48,262 bases of DNA from Paraflavisolibacter caeni (lineage in GTDB: Bacteria > Bacteroidota > Bacteroidia > Chitinophagales > Chitinophagaceae), in assembly GCF_025628885.1 (NCBI RefSeq), contig NZ_JAOTIF010000036.1:1-48262 (forward strand), given 5' to 3'. Position 1 is the first letter of the stretch. Every line of letters begins with the position of its first letter. The notes below the pieces were generated by a model, which was given only the letters and a program-made list of their open reading frames with translations, was not told the DNA's origin and made no database searches. Below are positions 18,082 through 27,329 of the stretch, one piece after another. The translations under genes were made by a program, and so were the position numbers.

Positions 18082-18137
18082 CTATTTTAACAATTACTGA
18101 TGCTATTTTTGCAGAGCTTTGACATTTTGAGGTTTAT
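18082..18137. promoter_or_regulatory. Conserved block, copy C, between the pseudogene and the AraC gene
   Basis: Third copy of the block. It is nearly identical to copy A over TGATGCTATTTTTGCAG and the GCTTT-ACATTTT stretch after it. TATTTTTG at 18104-18111 fits the Bacteroidota -7 box on the plus strand and could serve the AraC gene, with a leader of about 170 nt. On the minus strand it stands where the promoter region of a lost SusC operon would be. Confidence 0.6.
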
Positions 18138-18169
18138 TTGAAGGAAAGTGTACAGGCTACATTGTATGT

Positions 18170-18189
18170 TTATATGTATAGACATATAA
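18170..18189. promoter_or_regulatory. Palindrome upstream of the AraC-type regulator
   Basis: Perfect 8-bp arms TTATATGT and ACATATAA around a 4-nt spacer, 100 bp upstream of the regulator's ATG. The size suits a dimer binding site, so autoregulation or control by a neighbour is possible. Confidence 0.4.
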
Positions 18190-18288
18190 TTACACCATAT
18201 TGATCATAGCAGATTGCTGAATTTTTCCATAATTTTATCACAGATCGAAAACCTAGCATTTGTTGTTCATCTAATATGCCATTGATTT

Positions 18289-19173
18289 ATGCAATACATT
18301 TATGAAAATTTCACCTTCCCCGCAGATCAATCCTTTACCGTCAGATCGGATGTGATAGAAATAAAAAAGTACACATCGCTGAAATCACATATTAACTTTG
18401 AAATTGCATTACTTGAAAATTGTAGTGGCAAACGTTTTATAGGTGACCACATACAGGAGTTTGAAGGTACAGAACTGGTGATGCTCGGTAGTTACCTGCC
18501 TCATTGCTGGCAATATTATAAGGCGCTGGACCCAATGAACCAACCGCAAGCTACCGTTATACATTTTTTCCCCGATTTCCTGGGACAGCAATTACTTGAA
18601 AAGCCGGAAGCGAAACAACTGAATGAAATGTTTATCAAAGCCGCAAAAGGAATTTCTTTTTCGGGTAGTGCTGTGACAAGAGCAAAAATATTAATGAAGG
18701 AAATGCTGTTTGAAACAGGATTGACCAGGGCCGCAATGATGTTACAATTGCTTGACATACTGGCTCAATCCGACTCATACAAGGTATTATCTTCTCCTTA
18801 TTTCAATACCATTGAAAATTCGGGTGAAGCACAGAAAATCAATAAGGTATTTGATCATATCTTCAACAACTTCAGGGAGGAAATTACTTTACAGGAAGTT
18901 GCCGACATCCTGCCGATGTCACCAGCCGCGTTTTGCCGCTTCTTTAAGTCGAAGACAAACCGCACATTATTAGATTTCATCAAGGAAGTAAGAATAGGGC
19001 ATGCGGCCAAACTATTGCTTGAAGGAAAACACAATGTAACTGAAGCATGTTACCACAGTGGATATAACAATATTTCCAATTTCAACAAACATTTCAAAGA
19101 CATAAAAGGTCTTTCTCCAAGAGATTTTGTAAAACAGTATAGAGGAACAGAAGAAAAAGAGGCTCTAGCATAA
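18289..19173 (+). CDS. AraC-family transcriptional regulator
   Basis: A 294-residue cytoplasmic regulator. Residues 1-150 form a cupin-like N-terminal domain that would sense a small ligand (SHINFEIALLENCSG, then LGSYLPHCW). Residues about 188-288 are the two-helix-turn-helix AraC DNA-binding domain: EEITLQEVADILPMSPAAFC for the first and VTEACYHSGYNNISNFNKHF with GLSPRDF for the second. It lies between the SusC/SusD region and the long hydrolase operon, divergent from the former and convergent with the latter. It could control either, or the lost operon whose remains sit directly upstream. The ATG follows an A/T-rich leader without a Shine-Dalgarno sequence. Confidence 0.93.
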   Translation: MQYIYENFTFPADQSFTVRSDVIEIKKYTSLKSHINFEIALLENCSGKRFIGDHIQEFEGTELVMLGSYLPHCWQYYKALDPMNQPQATVIHFFPDFLGQQLLEKPEAKQLNEMFIKAAKGISFSGSAVTRAKILMKEMLFETGLTRAAMMLQLLDILAQSDSYKVLSSPYFNTIENSGEAQKINKVFDHIFNNFREEITLQEVADILPMSPAAFCRFFKSKTNRTLLDFIKEVRIGHAAKLLLEGKHNVTEACYHSGYNNISNFNKHFKDIKGLSPRDFVKQYRGTEEKEALA

Positions 19174-19185
19174 TACAGATAAAAA

Positions 19186-19243
19186 GGTTGCCAACTTTAT
19201 TCATCGCTGCCAGATAAAAGCAAGCCTCATAAAGTTGGCAACC
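19186..19243. terminator. Convergent terminator between the AraC gene and the hydrolase operon
   Basis: Perfect 15-bp arms (19186-19200 with 19229-19243) around a 28-nt loop, with A-run and T-run flanks on each side. It lies between the stop codons of two convergent genes, so it probably serves both. Confidence 0.8.
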
Positions 19244-19257
19244 CCTATTTTTACCCT

Positions 19258-21873
19258 CTATCCTCCATTTCCTGAAAGGGATAAAATATAACGTACAATT
19301 TTCTTTGCGTCGGCAGCAGACAGGTTTGTATGCGGCGTCATTGGTATTTGTCCCCAATTGCCGGCCCCGCCTTTCATTACCTTGGCTGCAAGCATATTTA
19401 CAGTAGCGTCGCTGGCTTTATATTTCTGTGCAATTGATTTATAGGACGGGCCAACCAATTTCACATCCGGCCTATGACAGGCACTGCAATCCTGCTTAGC
19501 TATTAAAGCCTTTCCTTCCATTGGTAATTGTTTTGATTTAGCAACCGATGTTACCACAGTTGATTTTTTCTTTTCCGGCCCGGATGCAGTAACGGGTGTG
19601 GATTTAGCTACCGATGTGGCGGGCACTGTGCTTTTGTTTTCCAATTCTTCAATTGTCCAAAACGCTGTGCGTGTTTGCGCAGTAGTCCTAGCTTTTTTTA
19701 CCTCCTCAGGATTGATCGTGCTGAATGTAGCCTGAGCAGGTCTAAAACGGAAGTGTACATAGCTCAACACCTTAGCTACCCATTCGTCACTGTTGGCAGC
19801 ACCTAAAGGAGCCATCACATCTGAATAAGTTTTGCCATTTACCGGCCCTGTCAAGCCATTTAATAATATGTTGATCAGTTTAGCTTTATCTCCTGCCCTA
19901 TTTGAATTGACCAATGGCGGTGCCGGCATGGGATTGCCGCCAATTGAAATGCCCTTGCCATCACCACCATGACAGGTAGCGCATACCTGCTGAAAAATTT
20001 CGCGACCCTGTAAAACCATTGTTTTATCAGCCCCCTGCAGTCCAGCCAGGTTCAATCCATACATTTTTTGTTCCTTTTTGTTCTGAACCGATTTTGAAAT
20101 ACTTACCAGATTCAGTTTGTTTCCCGCATTCGACAGCAATTTCTCCAGTAAGGCAGTGGATTCATTTCCGCCAAAATAAGAAAGGGTGGCCGCCAATTGC
20201 GCTTGTACATCAGCATCAGGATCGTTCACCAAACCACTTAATAAATTCAATGTACCAGCATCCTGCTTTTTCAAAAATTCTTCTGCCAGGAGGATGGCTG
20301 TTTTCCTTACACGGGCATCGTTGTCTTTTAATGCCAGTGAAAGTAATTCATGGTTCATTGCATGTAAACCTTCCAACGTCCATAAAGCATGAATGCGCGC
20401 TAGATGATCCGTATTTTCTTTTGCCATTTTTTGTAATGCGGGAATTACTGAACGATCGCCCCTGATAATCAATTCCTTCTGTGCATTATCGCGCCACCAG
20501 CCATTGGCATGTGCTAAATAATTTACCAGTTCAGAACTGCTTTGCTGCAGCATAGCAGGTTTTGGCCCGGGTTTAAATTCATCATGTACCAAACGGTAAA
20601 TCCTACCGTGGCCGATATTTTTATCCAGCCCTTTATGTACAATCTGCGGCCTCAGGTAACTCCCTTCTTTTGTCCAGTTACCTTCCTGGATAATTCCCCT
20701 GTGCATGTCTACGATATAAAGGCAACCATCTGGGCCAGTAATGGTATTCACCGGACGGAAGTTCATATCTGTAGAAGCAATAAATTCCTCGTGGTCATAA
20801 GCATTACTCAATATGCTTATCCCATCTTTCGTCTTCACTTTTGCCCTGCGGATCAAGCGGCCTACGGGCTCACAAATCAGCAGGTCGCCTTTCAGGTCGG
20901 CAGGCAATGCATTTCCCCTGAAAACAGATTGCCCGCAACTTGCGGTAAAATGATTCAAGGTAGAGTCTGGGCGCAGCCGACCATATCCTCCCTGCACATC
21001 GGGCGTTGCTATAATTGGCCATACGGCATTAAAATCGCCTTCCAACTGTTCTTTAACATCATAACTGCCATACCTGGGATTTAGCTGGAAACTATAAGCA
21101 GGCACTTCACCACCTGCTGAAGAGTAGAACAGTCTTCCATAATCATCATTACCCAGTCCCCACTGGCCTGCACCAGTCAGCAGCGTATCTGCTTCCAGTT
21201 TTCCATTTACATACCTGTAGCGAAGGTTTTCATAGGTAGTATATATGCGGTTATCCAGGTTCCAAATCAACCCGCTGCGCTGGTGTTCCAGATTAGCCGT
21301 ATTGGGTGTACTGTTGCCGAATGCCTTTTCTTTCCGATCAGCCTTTCCATCGTTATCAAGGTCTTCGTATGACCAGATATCGTTGGTATAGGTTTCACTT
21401 ACCAGCAATTTCTTTCCTACACAAAGCATCATCCTTGGTAACAAAAGGCTATCGATATAAACAGAGTTTTTATCCATCACGCCATCACCGTTTGTATCTT
21501 CCAGCAATGAAATCCTGGAAACAGGGGCGTTTTCATTTGATCCGTTTACATCCTGCATGTATGTGAGCATTTCAGTTACATACATTTTTCCGTTACCATC
21601 CCAGACAATAGACACAGGCTCCTTGATCATTGGTTCACTGGCTACCAGTTCCAAATGATAACCTTTGGGAACATAAATACTATTGAGGCCATCCTGTGGG
21701 GAAAGATGGGCTGGACTTGGGTTGGTCATTATAATAATTCTCCCACTCGAGTCTCTTCGCAGGGACTTTTGCTTTGGTTCTTCAACACTAGCCACTTTAT
21801 TTGTAACCGTGCATTGAAAAACGGAGATTGCGAATACTACTAACAGGATTGTAAATAAAAGGTTTCTCTTCAT
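19258..21873 (-). CDS. Beta-propeller dehydrogenase-like protein with HEAT region and two cytochrome c motifs
   Basis: An 871-residue exported protein, last gene of the hydrolase operon. The ATG at 21873 (MKRNLLF) is chosen; the longer frame starts at TTG. After a signal segment with a possible but non-canonical lipid Cys (VFQC), about residues 45-400 resemble the membrane-bound dehydrogenase domain of planctomycete-type proteins (YHLELVASEPMIKEPVSIVW, then NGDGVMD and DNDGKADR loops). HEAT-like helices follow at about 440-580. The first heme motif CATCH is at 631-635 with GGNPMPAPPL as likely axial Met region; the second, CSACH, is at 796-800 with QIPMTPH. A Lys/Thr/Ser-rich linker separates them. 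It probably oxidises a sugar or related alcohol in the periplasm and passes electrons to a c-type chain; the substrate is unknown. Confidence 0.8.
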   Translation of the reverse strand: MKRNLLFTILLVVFAISVFQCTVTNKVASVEEPKQKSLRRDSSGRIIIMTNPSPAHLSPQDGLNSIYVPKGYHLELVASEPMIKEPVSIVWDGNGKMYVTEMLTYMQDVNGSNENAPVSRISLLEDTNGDGVMDKNSVYIDSLLLPRMMLCVGKKLLVSETYTNDIWSYEDLDNDGKADRKEKAFGNSTPNTANLEHQRSGLIWNLDNRIYTTYENLRYRYVNGKLEADTLLTGAGQWGLGNDDYGRLFYSSAGGEVPAYSFQLNPRYGSYDVKEQLEGDFNAVWPIIATPDVQGGYGRLRPDSTLNHFTASCGQSVFRGNALPADLKGDLLICEPVGRLIRRAKVKTKDGISILSNAYDHEEFIASTDMNFRPVNTITGPDGCLYIVDMHRGIIQEGNWTKEGSYLRPQIVHKGLDKNIGHGRIYRLVHDEFKPGPKPAMLQQSSSELVNYLAHANGWWRDNAQKELIIRGDRSVIPALQKMAKENTDHLARIHALWTLEGLHAMNHELLSLALKDNDARVRKTAILLAEEFLKKQDAGTLNLLSGLVNDPDADVQAQLAATLSYFGGNESTALLEKLLSNAGNKLNLVSISKSVQNKKEQKMYGLNLAGLQGADKTMVLQGREIFQQVCATCHGGDGKGISIGGNPMPAPPLVNSNRAGDKAKLINILLNGLTGPVNGKTYSDVMAPLGAANSDEWVAKVLSYVHFRFRPAQATFSTINPEEVKKARTTAQTRTAFWTIEELENKSTVPATSVAKSTPVTASGPEKKKSTVVTSVAKSKQLPMEGKALIAKQDCSACHRPDVKLVGPSYKSIAQKYKASDATVNMLAAKVMKGGAGNWGQIPMTPHTNLSAADAKKIVRYILSLSGNGG

Positions 21874-21900
21874 ATTCAAGCGGTATGGTTTGACAGATAT

Positions 21901-24561
21901 TTATTTTAATATAAAACTCAAAGGTTCATTTGCGTGCAAATAAACAGATAATGTATTTTTCCTGATGGATATTTTTTTGCCGGTTGGTTCTCCACGAAGG
22001 TTGACCAAAGTGGCATATTTCAGTTGCATATTTTGCGGCAGTTTTATATCCACTTGCGAGGTAATGCCGGCCTGCTCCCAGATCCGTAGCAGGGTTCCTT
22101 TATTGCCATCGGGGTCGGTACCAAAGGCAGTCACCAGTACGCCTTTACGCGACACAGAAATGCCTGCTTGCTGCGCAGGCAGCGTCGCTCCCTTTCCGCT
22201 GGCTGCAATCGCCAGTAAGGGCACCCTGGCTTCCCATGATTTCACCGCCAGGTTTTCTGCAGGCTTTTCCTCCGGCTTTATGCCCCAAATGCGCACCCGC
22301 TCGCTCCATGAGCCTTCGGTCCAGTAAGGGAAATTTGTATTCCACATGTTGTTGTACAGGTTTACAAAAACTGTTGGTTTTTTGGGGAAATAATCATAAT
22401 CGTATTTCCAGAGGCCCGGCTCACCGAAACTAAGCAGGGGTGCATCAATGGCACAAAGCCCCATACCTGTGTGATCAGGAGCAGTTATCGCTGTGCCGGT
22501 ATTAATGCCATACAAATACCTGTTGCCTCCAGTGATCTGGTCGGTAGCCAGGTTCATGGCGCCGCCAATGCGGCCCGCCAGGTATTGAGGCTGGGTTACC
22601 TTAAAGGGGAAACAGAGCCAACCGCCTTCGGGAAGGGTATTTGGATTTTTACCCGTTATCGTCCATTCTGCCTCCATATAAGGTTGCTCTGCCGGAAAAG
22701 TAAATTTGATCGATATCGATTGCGCAATGGAAGGCAAACTTCTGGAAGTAAGCGTAACCACATCAGCTACAGATGTATGCGTATGCGTGAGTGTCCAATC
22801 AACAGGGCTACTCATGGAATAAGGCACATCCTTGGGCATATTGGGTTTCAACGTAGCATTGGCCGAATTGTTCATTGTGCAATAGCGATTGTAATAATCC
22901 AGTGTCTGGGCATTGCTGAACTGCTCGTGCAGATATTGCCCCATTGCATAAGGCTGTTGCTGATCCACCCAATCTCTTCCGGTAGACTTCTCAATAAGAG
23001 AAGCAATTCCACCGCGCTTCAGATCGAACTGCACTTTGAAGTAAGGTGTTTGTAAGGTGTTTGTAATGGCATCCAAGGCAGAAGCGGTGGCAGACTGATT
23101 CAAGGGAATCGTCTTATAGCCACTTGCCGGTACATTTTCGGCCATTAATTGCCGGCCGTCTACTTCAACTATTCCTGACCGTGCCCAGGGCAGTGGATTG
23201 TACACAACGACCTCACCGGCAGCCGCTTTCACTGATTGTGCAAGGGCGCGCAGTCGTTCTGACAATGCCCCTGTTACGATGCTGTCAGACGTTTTGATGT
23301 ACTGTTTGTGGTCTTCAAAGCTGGCTTCAAACTTTTGGTAAAAACCATTTTTCCGGGCATTCAAAAATGCATCGCCATACAGATATCTTTCTGTGCCCCT
23401 GTTTTTTCCATCCATTGAAAAGAAGCCCCAGCCTGGCGTCATAGCTCCCCAGGTATGCTCACCATACAACAAACTGTTCTCGTACGACTTTGCTAAAGAA
23501 GAAGCCATTGGGCTTGTGTGTACACCCCATGCCTGTAATTGCGTATTCAGTATATCCACTGCAGGTTGTAATGGCCGGATATTACGGGCTATTTTGCTTT
23601 CTTGAGGCATAGACATCATTCCGTGAATCCAAGGGTCAGCCATATCGCCTCTAATCACCGGGAGATCTGGATTTTCGGCCAGCAGCGCCTTTGCATATTC
23701 ATCCAGTGTTGCCAGGTGCAGCTTTACACCTTTCATGCTGGCCACCTTTGCTTTTACGGCTTCCACCTCTTTGGGGGAGGGAGGACCTTCATTATCATGG
23801 GTCATCACAACAGCCAGGTAGTTTTTGGAGGGCCAGTTTTGAGGCGGTGTCATATCAGACCCATATTGAGTGGTATAGTTACAAAGAATACGGGATCCAT
23901 CGGGCCCCACCCACCAGAACAATTGTGGTAACAATGGAGTTCGGTTAGAATAATTGGCCCCAATTTGCAGGAATTTAATACCAGCATTCTTCAAAAGGGT
24001 TGGTAACAACCAGCTGTGAGCAGGCACATCGGTCATTTTTGCTGCAATGGGTAAAGGATGCCCGAATTGGCGTGCTAAACTGGAAGAAAAGTTCAAGCCA
24101 CGCACATAATCTTCCAGCTCAAAAGCATCGGTCTGCATTGTGCAAGGCAAGCCATGCACTGCAAAAGAACCTTCCCGAAGGGCCTGTTCTATTTTGGCGC
24201 GTCGCTCCGGTGTTTGCAGCGGTCCTAATATAGCGCCTGCCATAGGCCAGCCCGCAATGGTCCACTTAAACCGGTCCTCTGCCGGCTTTAACCGGTCAGC
24301 TTCAATCATTTTGATGGCATTGTCCATCATGTCTTCGCGGTATTTTTTGAAGACTTCCCCGGCAGACATGGTATAACCCAGGTCGCAATGGGTTTTAAAT
24401 ACCACCCAGATATCAGTTACTGCAGGTGCTTTTTTTCCAGGCAGTAAACTAGAAGGCGCTGAGGGTATTGGAATTGGCGATACAGGATTGCTTTGTGATG
24501 AAGCTTGAAAAGATACTATCAGCAGTAATACCGGAAGTATTTTTTGGGCAACTGATTTCAT
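21901..24561 (-). CDS. DUF5054 protein, putative GH38-like zinc glycosidase (1)
   Basis: An 886-residue secreted protein of the DUF5054 family, starting at the ATG at 24561 (MKSVAQKILP); the frame extends 6 codons upstream to a TTG. The signal peptide is about 1-23. Residues arranged as in GH38 alpha-mannosidases are visible: KTHCDLGYT with His58 and Asp60 (the HxD zinc pair), MTDVPAHSWLLPTLL with Asp178 in the position of the GH38 nucleophile, and YGEHTWG with His369 as a candidate fourth ligand. DPWIHGM near 309-315 is also shared by all three paralogues. The C-terminal half is beta-rich, as in GH38. An alpha-mannosidase-like exo-hydrolase is inferred, not shown. It lies 27 bp upstream of the dehydrogenase-like gene in the operon. 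Confidence 0.82.
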   Translation of the reverse strand: MKSVAQKILPVLLLIVSFQASSQSNPVSPIPIPSAPSSLLPGKKAPAVTDIWVVFKTHCDLGYTMSAGEVFKKYREDMMDNAIKMIEADRLKPAEDRFKWTIAGWPMAGAILGPLQTPERRAKIEQALREGSFAVHGLPCTMQTDAFELEDYVRGLNFSSSLARQFGHPLPIAAKMTDVPAHSWLLPTLLKNAGIKFLQIGANYSNRTPLLPQLFWWVGPDGSRILCNYTTQYGSDMTPPQNWPSKNYLAVVMTHDNEGPPSPKEVEAVKAKVASMKGVKLHLATLDEYAKALLAENPDLPVIRGDMADPWIHGMMSMPQESKIARNIRPLQPAVDILNTQLQAWGVHTSPMASSLAKSYENSLLYGEHTWGAMTPGWGFFSMDGKNRGTERYLYGDAFLNARKNGFYQKFEASFEDHKQYIKTSDSIVTGALSERLRALAQSVKAAAGEVVVYNPLPWARSGIVEVDGRQLMAENVPASGYKTIPLNQSATASALDAITNTLQTPYFKVQFDLKRGGIASLIEKSTGRDWVDQQQPYAMGQYLHEQFSNAQTLDYYNRYCTMNNSANATLKPNMPKDVPYSMSSPVDWTLTHTHTSVADVVTLTSRSLPSIAQSISIKFTFPAEQPYMEAEWTITGKNPNTLPEGGWLCFPFKVTQPQYLAGRIGGAMNLATDQITGGNRYLYGINTGTAITAPDHTGMGLCAIDAPLLSFGEPGLWKYDYDYFPKKPTVFVNLYNNMWNTNFPYWTEGSWSERVRIWGIKPEEKPAENLAVKSWEARVPLLAIAASGKGATLPAQQAGISVSRKGVLVTAFGTDPDGNKGTLLRIWEQAGITSQVDIKLPQNMQLKYATLVNLRGEPTGKKISIRKNTLSVYLHANEPLSFILK

Positions 24562-24738
24562 GTTATAAGTTATCATCAATTATTATTAATAAATGTGGGC
24601 GCAGGTTACTGCATAAAACCGAAGTTCATTTTAACATCGGCTACCAACAACAATTATTTTGACTTAAACTGATACCTTTTTTGCCCTGGTCAATTTTATG
24701 TTCAAACATTTTATTCCATCAACTTTACTTATTTCGAA

Positions 24739-27246
24739 CTATTTTATGGCACGTATCAAATTAAATTGTTTATCCAATACATATTTGGTCCCAGCCACAA
24801 GCCGGATGGTTTTTGATTTACTTCCATAAATGAATTCACAATTGTCGTTTTTACCGGCATAAATTGTTGCGGATTTGAGTTGTCCGCCAGACCAGGCAAT
24901 ATCCAGTTTATGTCCACCGTGTATGCGCAAGCCGGACAATTGACCTGCAGGGAAATCTTTTGGACAGGCAGGTAAAAACTCAATGCGGCCTGGTTGCGAA
25001 AACACTACCATCTCCGAAAAAAGACGCTGTAAACTCAATGCTGCATCCAAGTTGAAAATTGCATGGTTGGGGTTATGGGATGTAGTTAACCCCGTATATA
25101 CATAATTCCGCTGAGCAAACCGGGTAAGGTTAGTAGCAATAGCTTGTGTATCGTGCAGGCGTGCAGCCATCATCGCTATATGAATTAATCCATGTGCCGA
25201 CTCTGTATCAAACTTTAACCGTTTGGCAAGTGCCACACGTGTGGCCTGCAATAATTGAGGGTCACTGTTTGGTTGTAAAAATTCGGTTCCAGGAAATACA
25301 GGATAGAGATGAGAGTTATGCCGATGATTATAGACATCGGGATAATTTGCGCCGGCCCATTCTGCCAAGGCACCATCTGCATTGATGCGGTACGGAATGA
25401 TCTTATCGTAATACTGCTGCCATTTGTCCATATCCTGTTTATTCAGGTTGAACATCTTCCCCATTCGAAGTAAGTGCTCAAACACTTCACGAGCTACTGC
25501 GATATCTATTGTGCAATCTTTAGCAAGAATTGTTTTGCTGCCGGGAACAAAATTTTCAGGAGAGATGCCCGGAGAAATATGATACAAGCCGTCTTTCTCT
25601 TTTGTAAGATAGTCTTCATAAAACTGGGCCATCTCCAAATAAAGAGGCAACACTCTTTTCCGAAGAAAAGTTGTATCGCCGGTTAACATACCATGTTCAT
25701 AGAAAGGCATCAGGTTCCATCCTGCACCTGAGGGCCAATACATCCAGGGATATTCTGCCACAAAATGATTCAGATAACCTTTTTCAGGGTCGCTGTAGTG
25801 TGGTACCAGAAAACCCCGACAACCCAGATAGTTAGCGGCATTAAGGCGCCAGGCAGGCAAGAGCCGTTCCACATAGCCAAAATACGATTCGGCACATTCA
25901 GCCAGATCACCTGTTGAAATAGCTGAAATGGCAAGGTTGATATTTGAATCGAACACAAAGCCACCGATCCATTCCGGTTTCCAGCCACCACCCCAAATTC
26001 CCTGCAAGGGAGGAGGGAATTTACCTGAGGAAGAAATCAGCAAATACCTGCCCATGGCGTGCATTTGTTCCAGGAAGAATGGCGTTGCCCCTTTTTGATG
26101 TGCTTCATGGAGCATTGTTTCGGTAGGAACAGCGGCCCATTGTTTAGCACATCCCAAATCAAGTGCTACACGGCGAAACATTTCTCCATGAGCTTTCGCA
26201 TGCGGTTGAATTAGCTGCTCATACGATGCCGGTAATTGAGACAGTTCATTACGTACCGCTACTTCCTGTGTAATTGTGCCGTATTGTAAAGGCGTAACCC
26301 GCAAGATTACCAGAATTTCTTGTGCATCCTTAATTTGAAGTCGGTTATCCACTACTGTTAATCGCCCCCCTTTAGCAGTAACACGGGCTAAGCCTTCATA
26401 CCCGCCAGAGTCAGTAGCATATTGCGCATGATATGTTAGCCATCCGTTTTCATCTGCTCCGTTTTTAATAGAACGAAAAGCTTTTGTAACATCAGTGCCA
26501 TACATGTCGCCCTGCCTGCCCGGAGTTTCATCAAGGCTAAGTGTAACCGATAGTTTTCTGCCACCAATACCACGAATGCGTAATACATTCATATTATTGG
26601 TGCGTGAAGAAAAAACGGATTGTTCAACTGTTCCTTCATTATCTTTCCAAGAGCTCTGCACTTCTCCCGTTTCCATATTCAACTGGCGGCGATAAGCAGT
26701 GATCGTTCCTGAATGCTGTACCGGAAAATTCAAATCAAAAGCCGGATGAGGCGAAAGCGGCCATACCTGCGGGGCTCCCATGTTGGTCAATTGATTTCTT
26801 GCTTCTTTCGTTGCCAGTTGTGCTGCGTTCGTGAGCTTACCGGAATCAACCATGGCCCGCACCTGGGGCAATAAGCCTGCGATATTAGCTACAGAGATCT
26901 TATTACGATCCCATGCCCGTATAAATAATTCTTCGTGCACGCAAATAAGCCGTTCGTTTCCAGCCGGCCCGGTCATCATGGTGCCATGACGGCCGTTACC
27001 GGTAACAAAGGCATCCTCCCAGGCAATTGCCGGTTTTTCCGACCAGGCCACCCACCGACCTGTTGCATCCTTAACATCGCCACCACTTACTGACTGTTTG
27101 TGTGTGTTTCCGACTGCTATTGTATTTTTTGCATGTGACTGCGCATACAGGTTTGCCTGAAAAGCAAATAAAACAATTGGTATAACGCGAATACTTTTTT
27201 TACGTATTAAAAACATTTGAAAACAGCTACTTGTATTTATCATCAT
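24739..27246 (-). CDS. GH95-family alpha-L-fucosidase (or alpha-L-galactosidase)
   Basis: An 835-residue exported enzyme of family GH95, which cleaves alpha-1,2-linked L-fucose or L-galactose by inversion. The first of two adjacent ATGs (27246, 27243) is used; a third at 27216 gives a more usual signal peptide (RKKSIRVIPIVLFAFQANLYAQ). An N-terminal beta-sandwich (WSEKPAIAWEDAFVTGNGRH) is followed by a helical linker and an (alpha/alpha)6 barrel. The catalytic acid is probably Glu564 in SPGISPENF. The DVYNHRHNSHLYPVFPG segment (Asp637 onward) corresponds to the other conserved active-site region, and a C-terminal beta domain closes the protein. It lies between GH29 and DUF5054 genes in the operon. 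The 177-bp gap after it holds no gene and may contain an internal promoter. Confidence 0.9.
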   Translation of the reverse strand: MMINTSSCFQMFLIRKKSIRVIPIVLFAFQANLYAQSHAKNTIAVGNTHKQSVSGGDVKDATGRWVAWSEKPAIAWEDAFVTGNGRHGTMMTGPAGNERLICVHEELFIRAWDRNKISVANIAGLLPQVRAMVDSGKLTNAAQLATKEARNQLTNMGAPQVWPLSPHPAFDLNFPVQHSGTITAYRRQLNMETGEVQSSWKDNEGTVEQSVFSSRTNNMNVLRIRGIGGRKLSVTLSLDETPGRQGDMYGTDVTKAFRSIKNGADENGWLTYHAQYATDSGGYEGLARVTAKGGRLTVVDNRLQIKDAQEILVILRVTPLQYGTITQEVAVRNELSQLPASYEQLIQPHAKAHGEMFRRVALDLGCAKQWAAVPTETMLHEAHQKGATPFFLEQMHAMGRYLLISSSGKFPPPLQGIWGGGWKPEWIGGFVFDSNINLAISAISTGDLAECAESYFGYVERLLPAWRLNAANYLGCRGFLVPHYSDPEKGYLNHFVAEYPWMYWPSGAGWNLMPFYEHGMLTGDTTFLRKRVLPLYLEMAQFYEDYLTKEKDGLYHISPGISPENFVPGSKTILAKDCTIDIAVAREVFEHLLRMGKMFNLNKQDMDKWQQYYDKIIPYRINADGALAEWAGANYPDVYNHRHNSHLYPVFPGTEFLQPNSDPQLLQATRVALAKRLKFDTESAHGLIHIAMMAARLHDTQAIATNLTRFAQRNYVYTGLTTSHNPNHAIFNLDAALSLQRLFSEMVVFSQPGRIEFLPACPKDFPAGQLSGLRIHGGHKLDIAWSGGQLKSATIYAGKNDNCEFIYGSKSKTIRLVAGTKYVLDKQFNLIRAIK

Positions 27247-27329
27247 TTACTAAACTTTTATTATTAAGAGGTATATTTTTGAGCATTGTCCGACGAAACC
27301 GGAGTCATCCTTCAATAATCTAATTAGTT

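Noticed and set aside
18170-18189. Palindrome as a terminator
   Set aside because: The arms are all A/T-rich with no following T-run and no gene ends here; an operator is more likely.
22471-23055. 194-residue plus-strand frame inside DUF5054 (1)
   Set aside because: Antisense shadow; the minus-strand protein aligns with two paralogues across this stretch.
24562-24738. Possible small gene or RNA in the gap between GH95 and DUF5054 (1)
   Set aside because: All frames contain stops at short intervals and I saw no strong hairpin; at most it holds an internal promoter.
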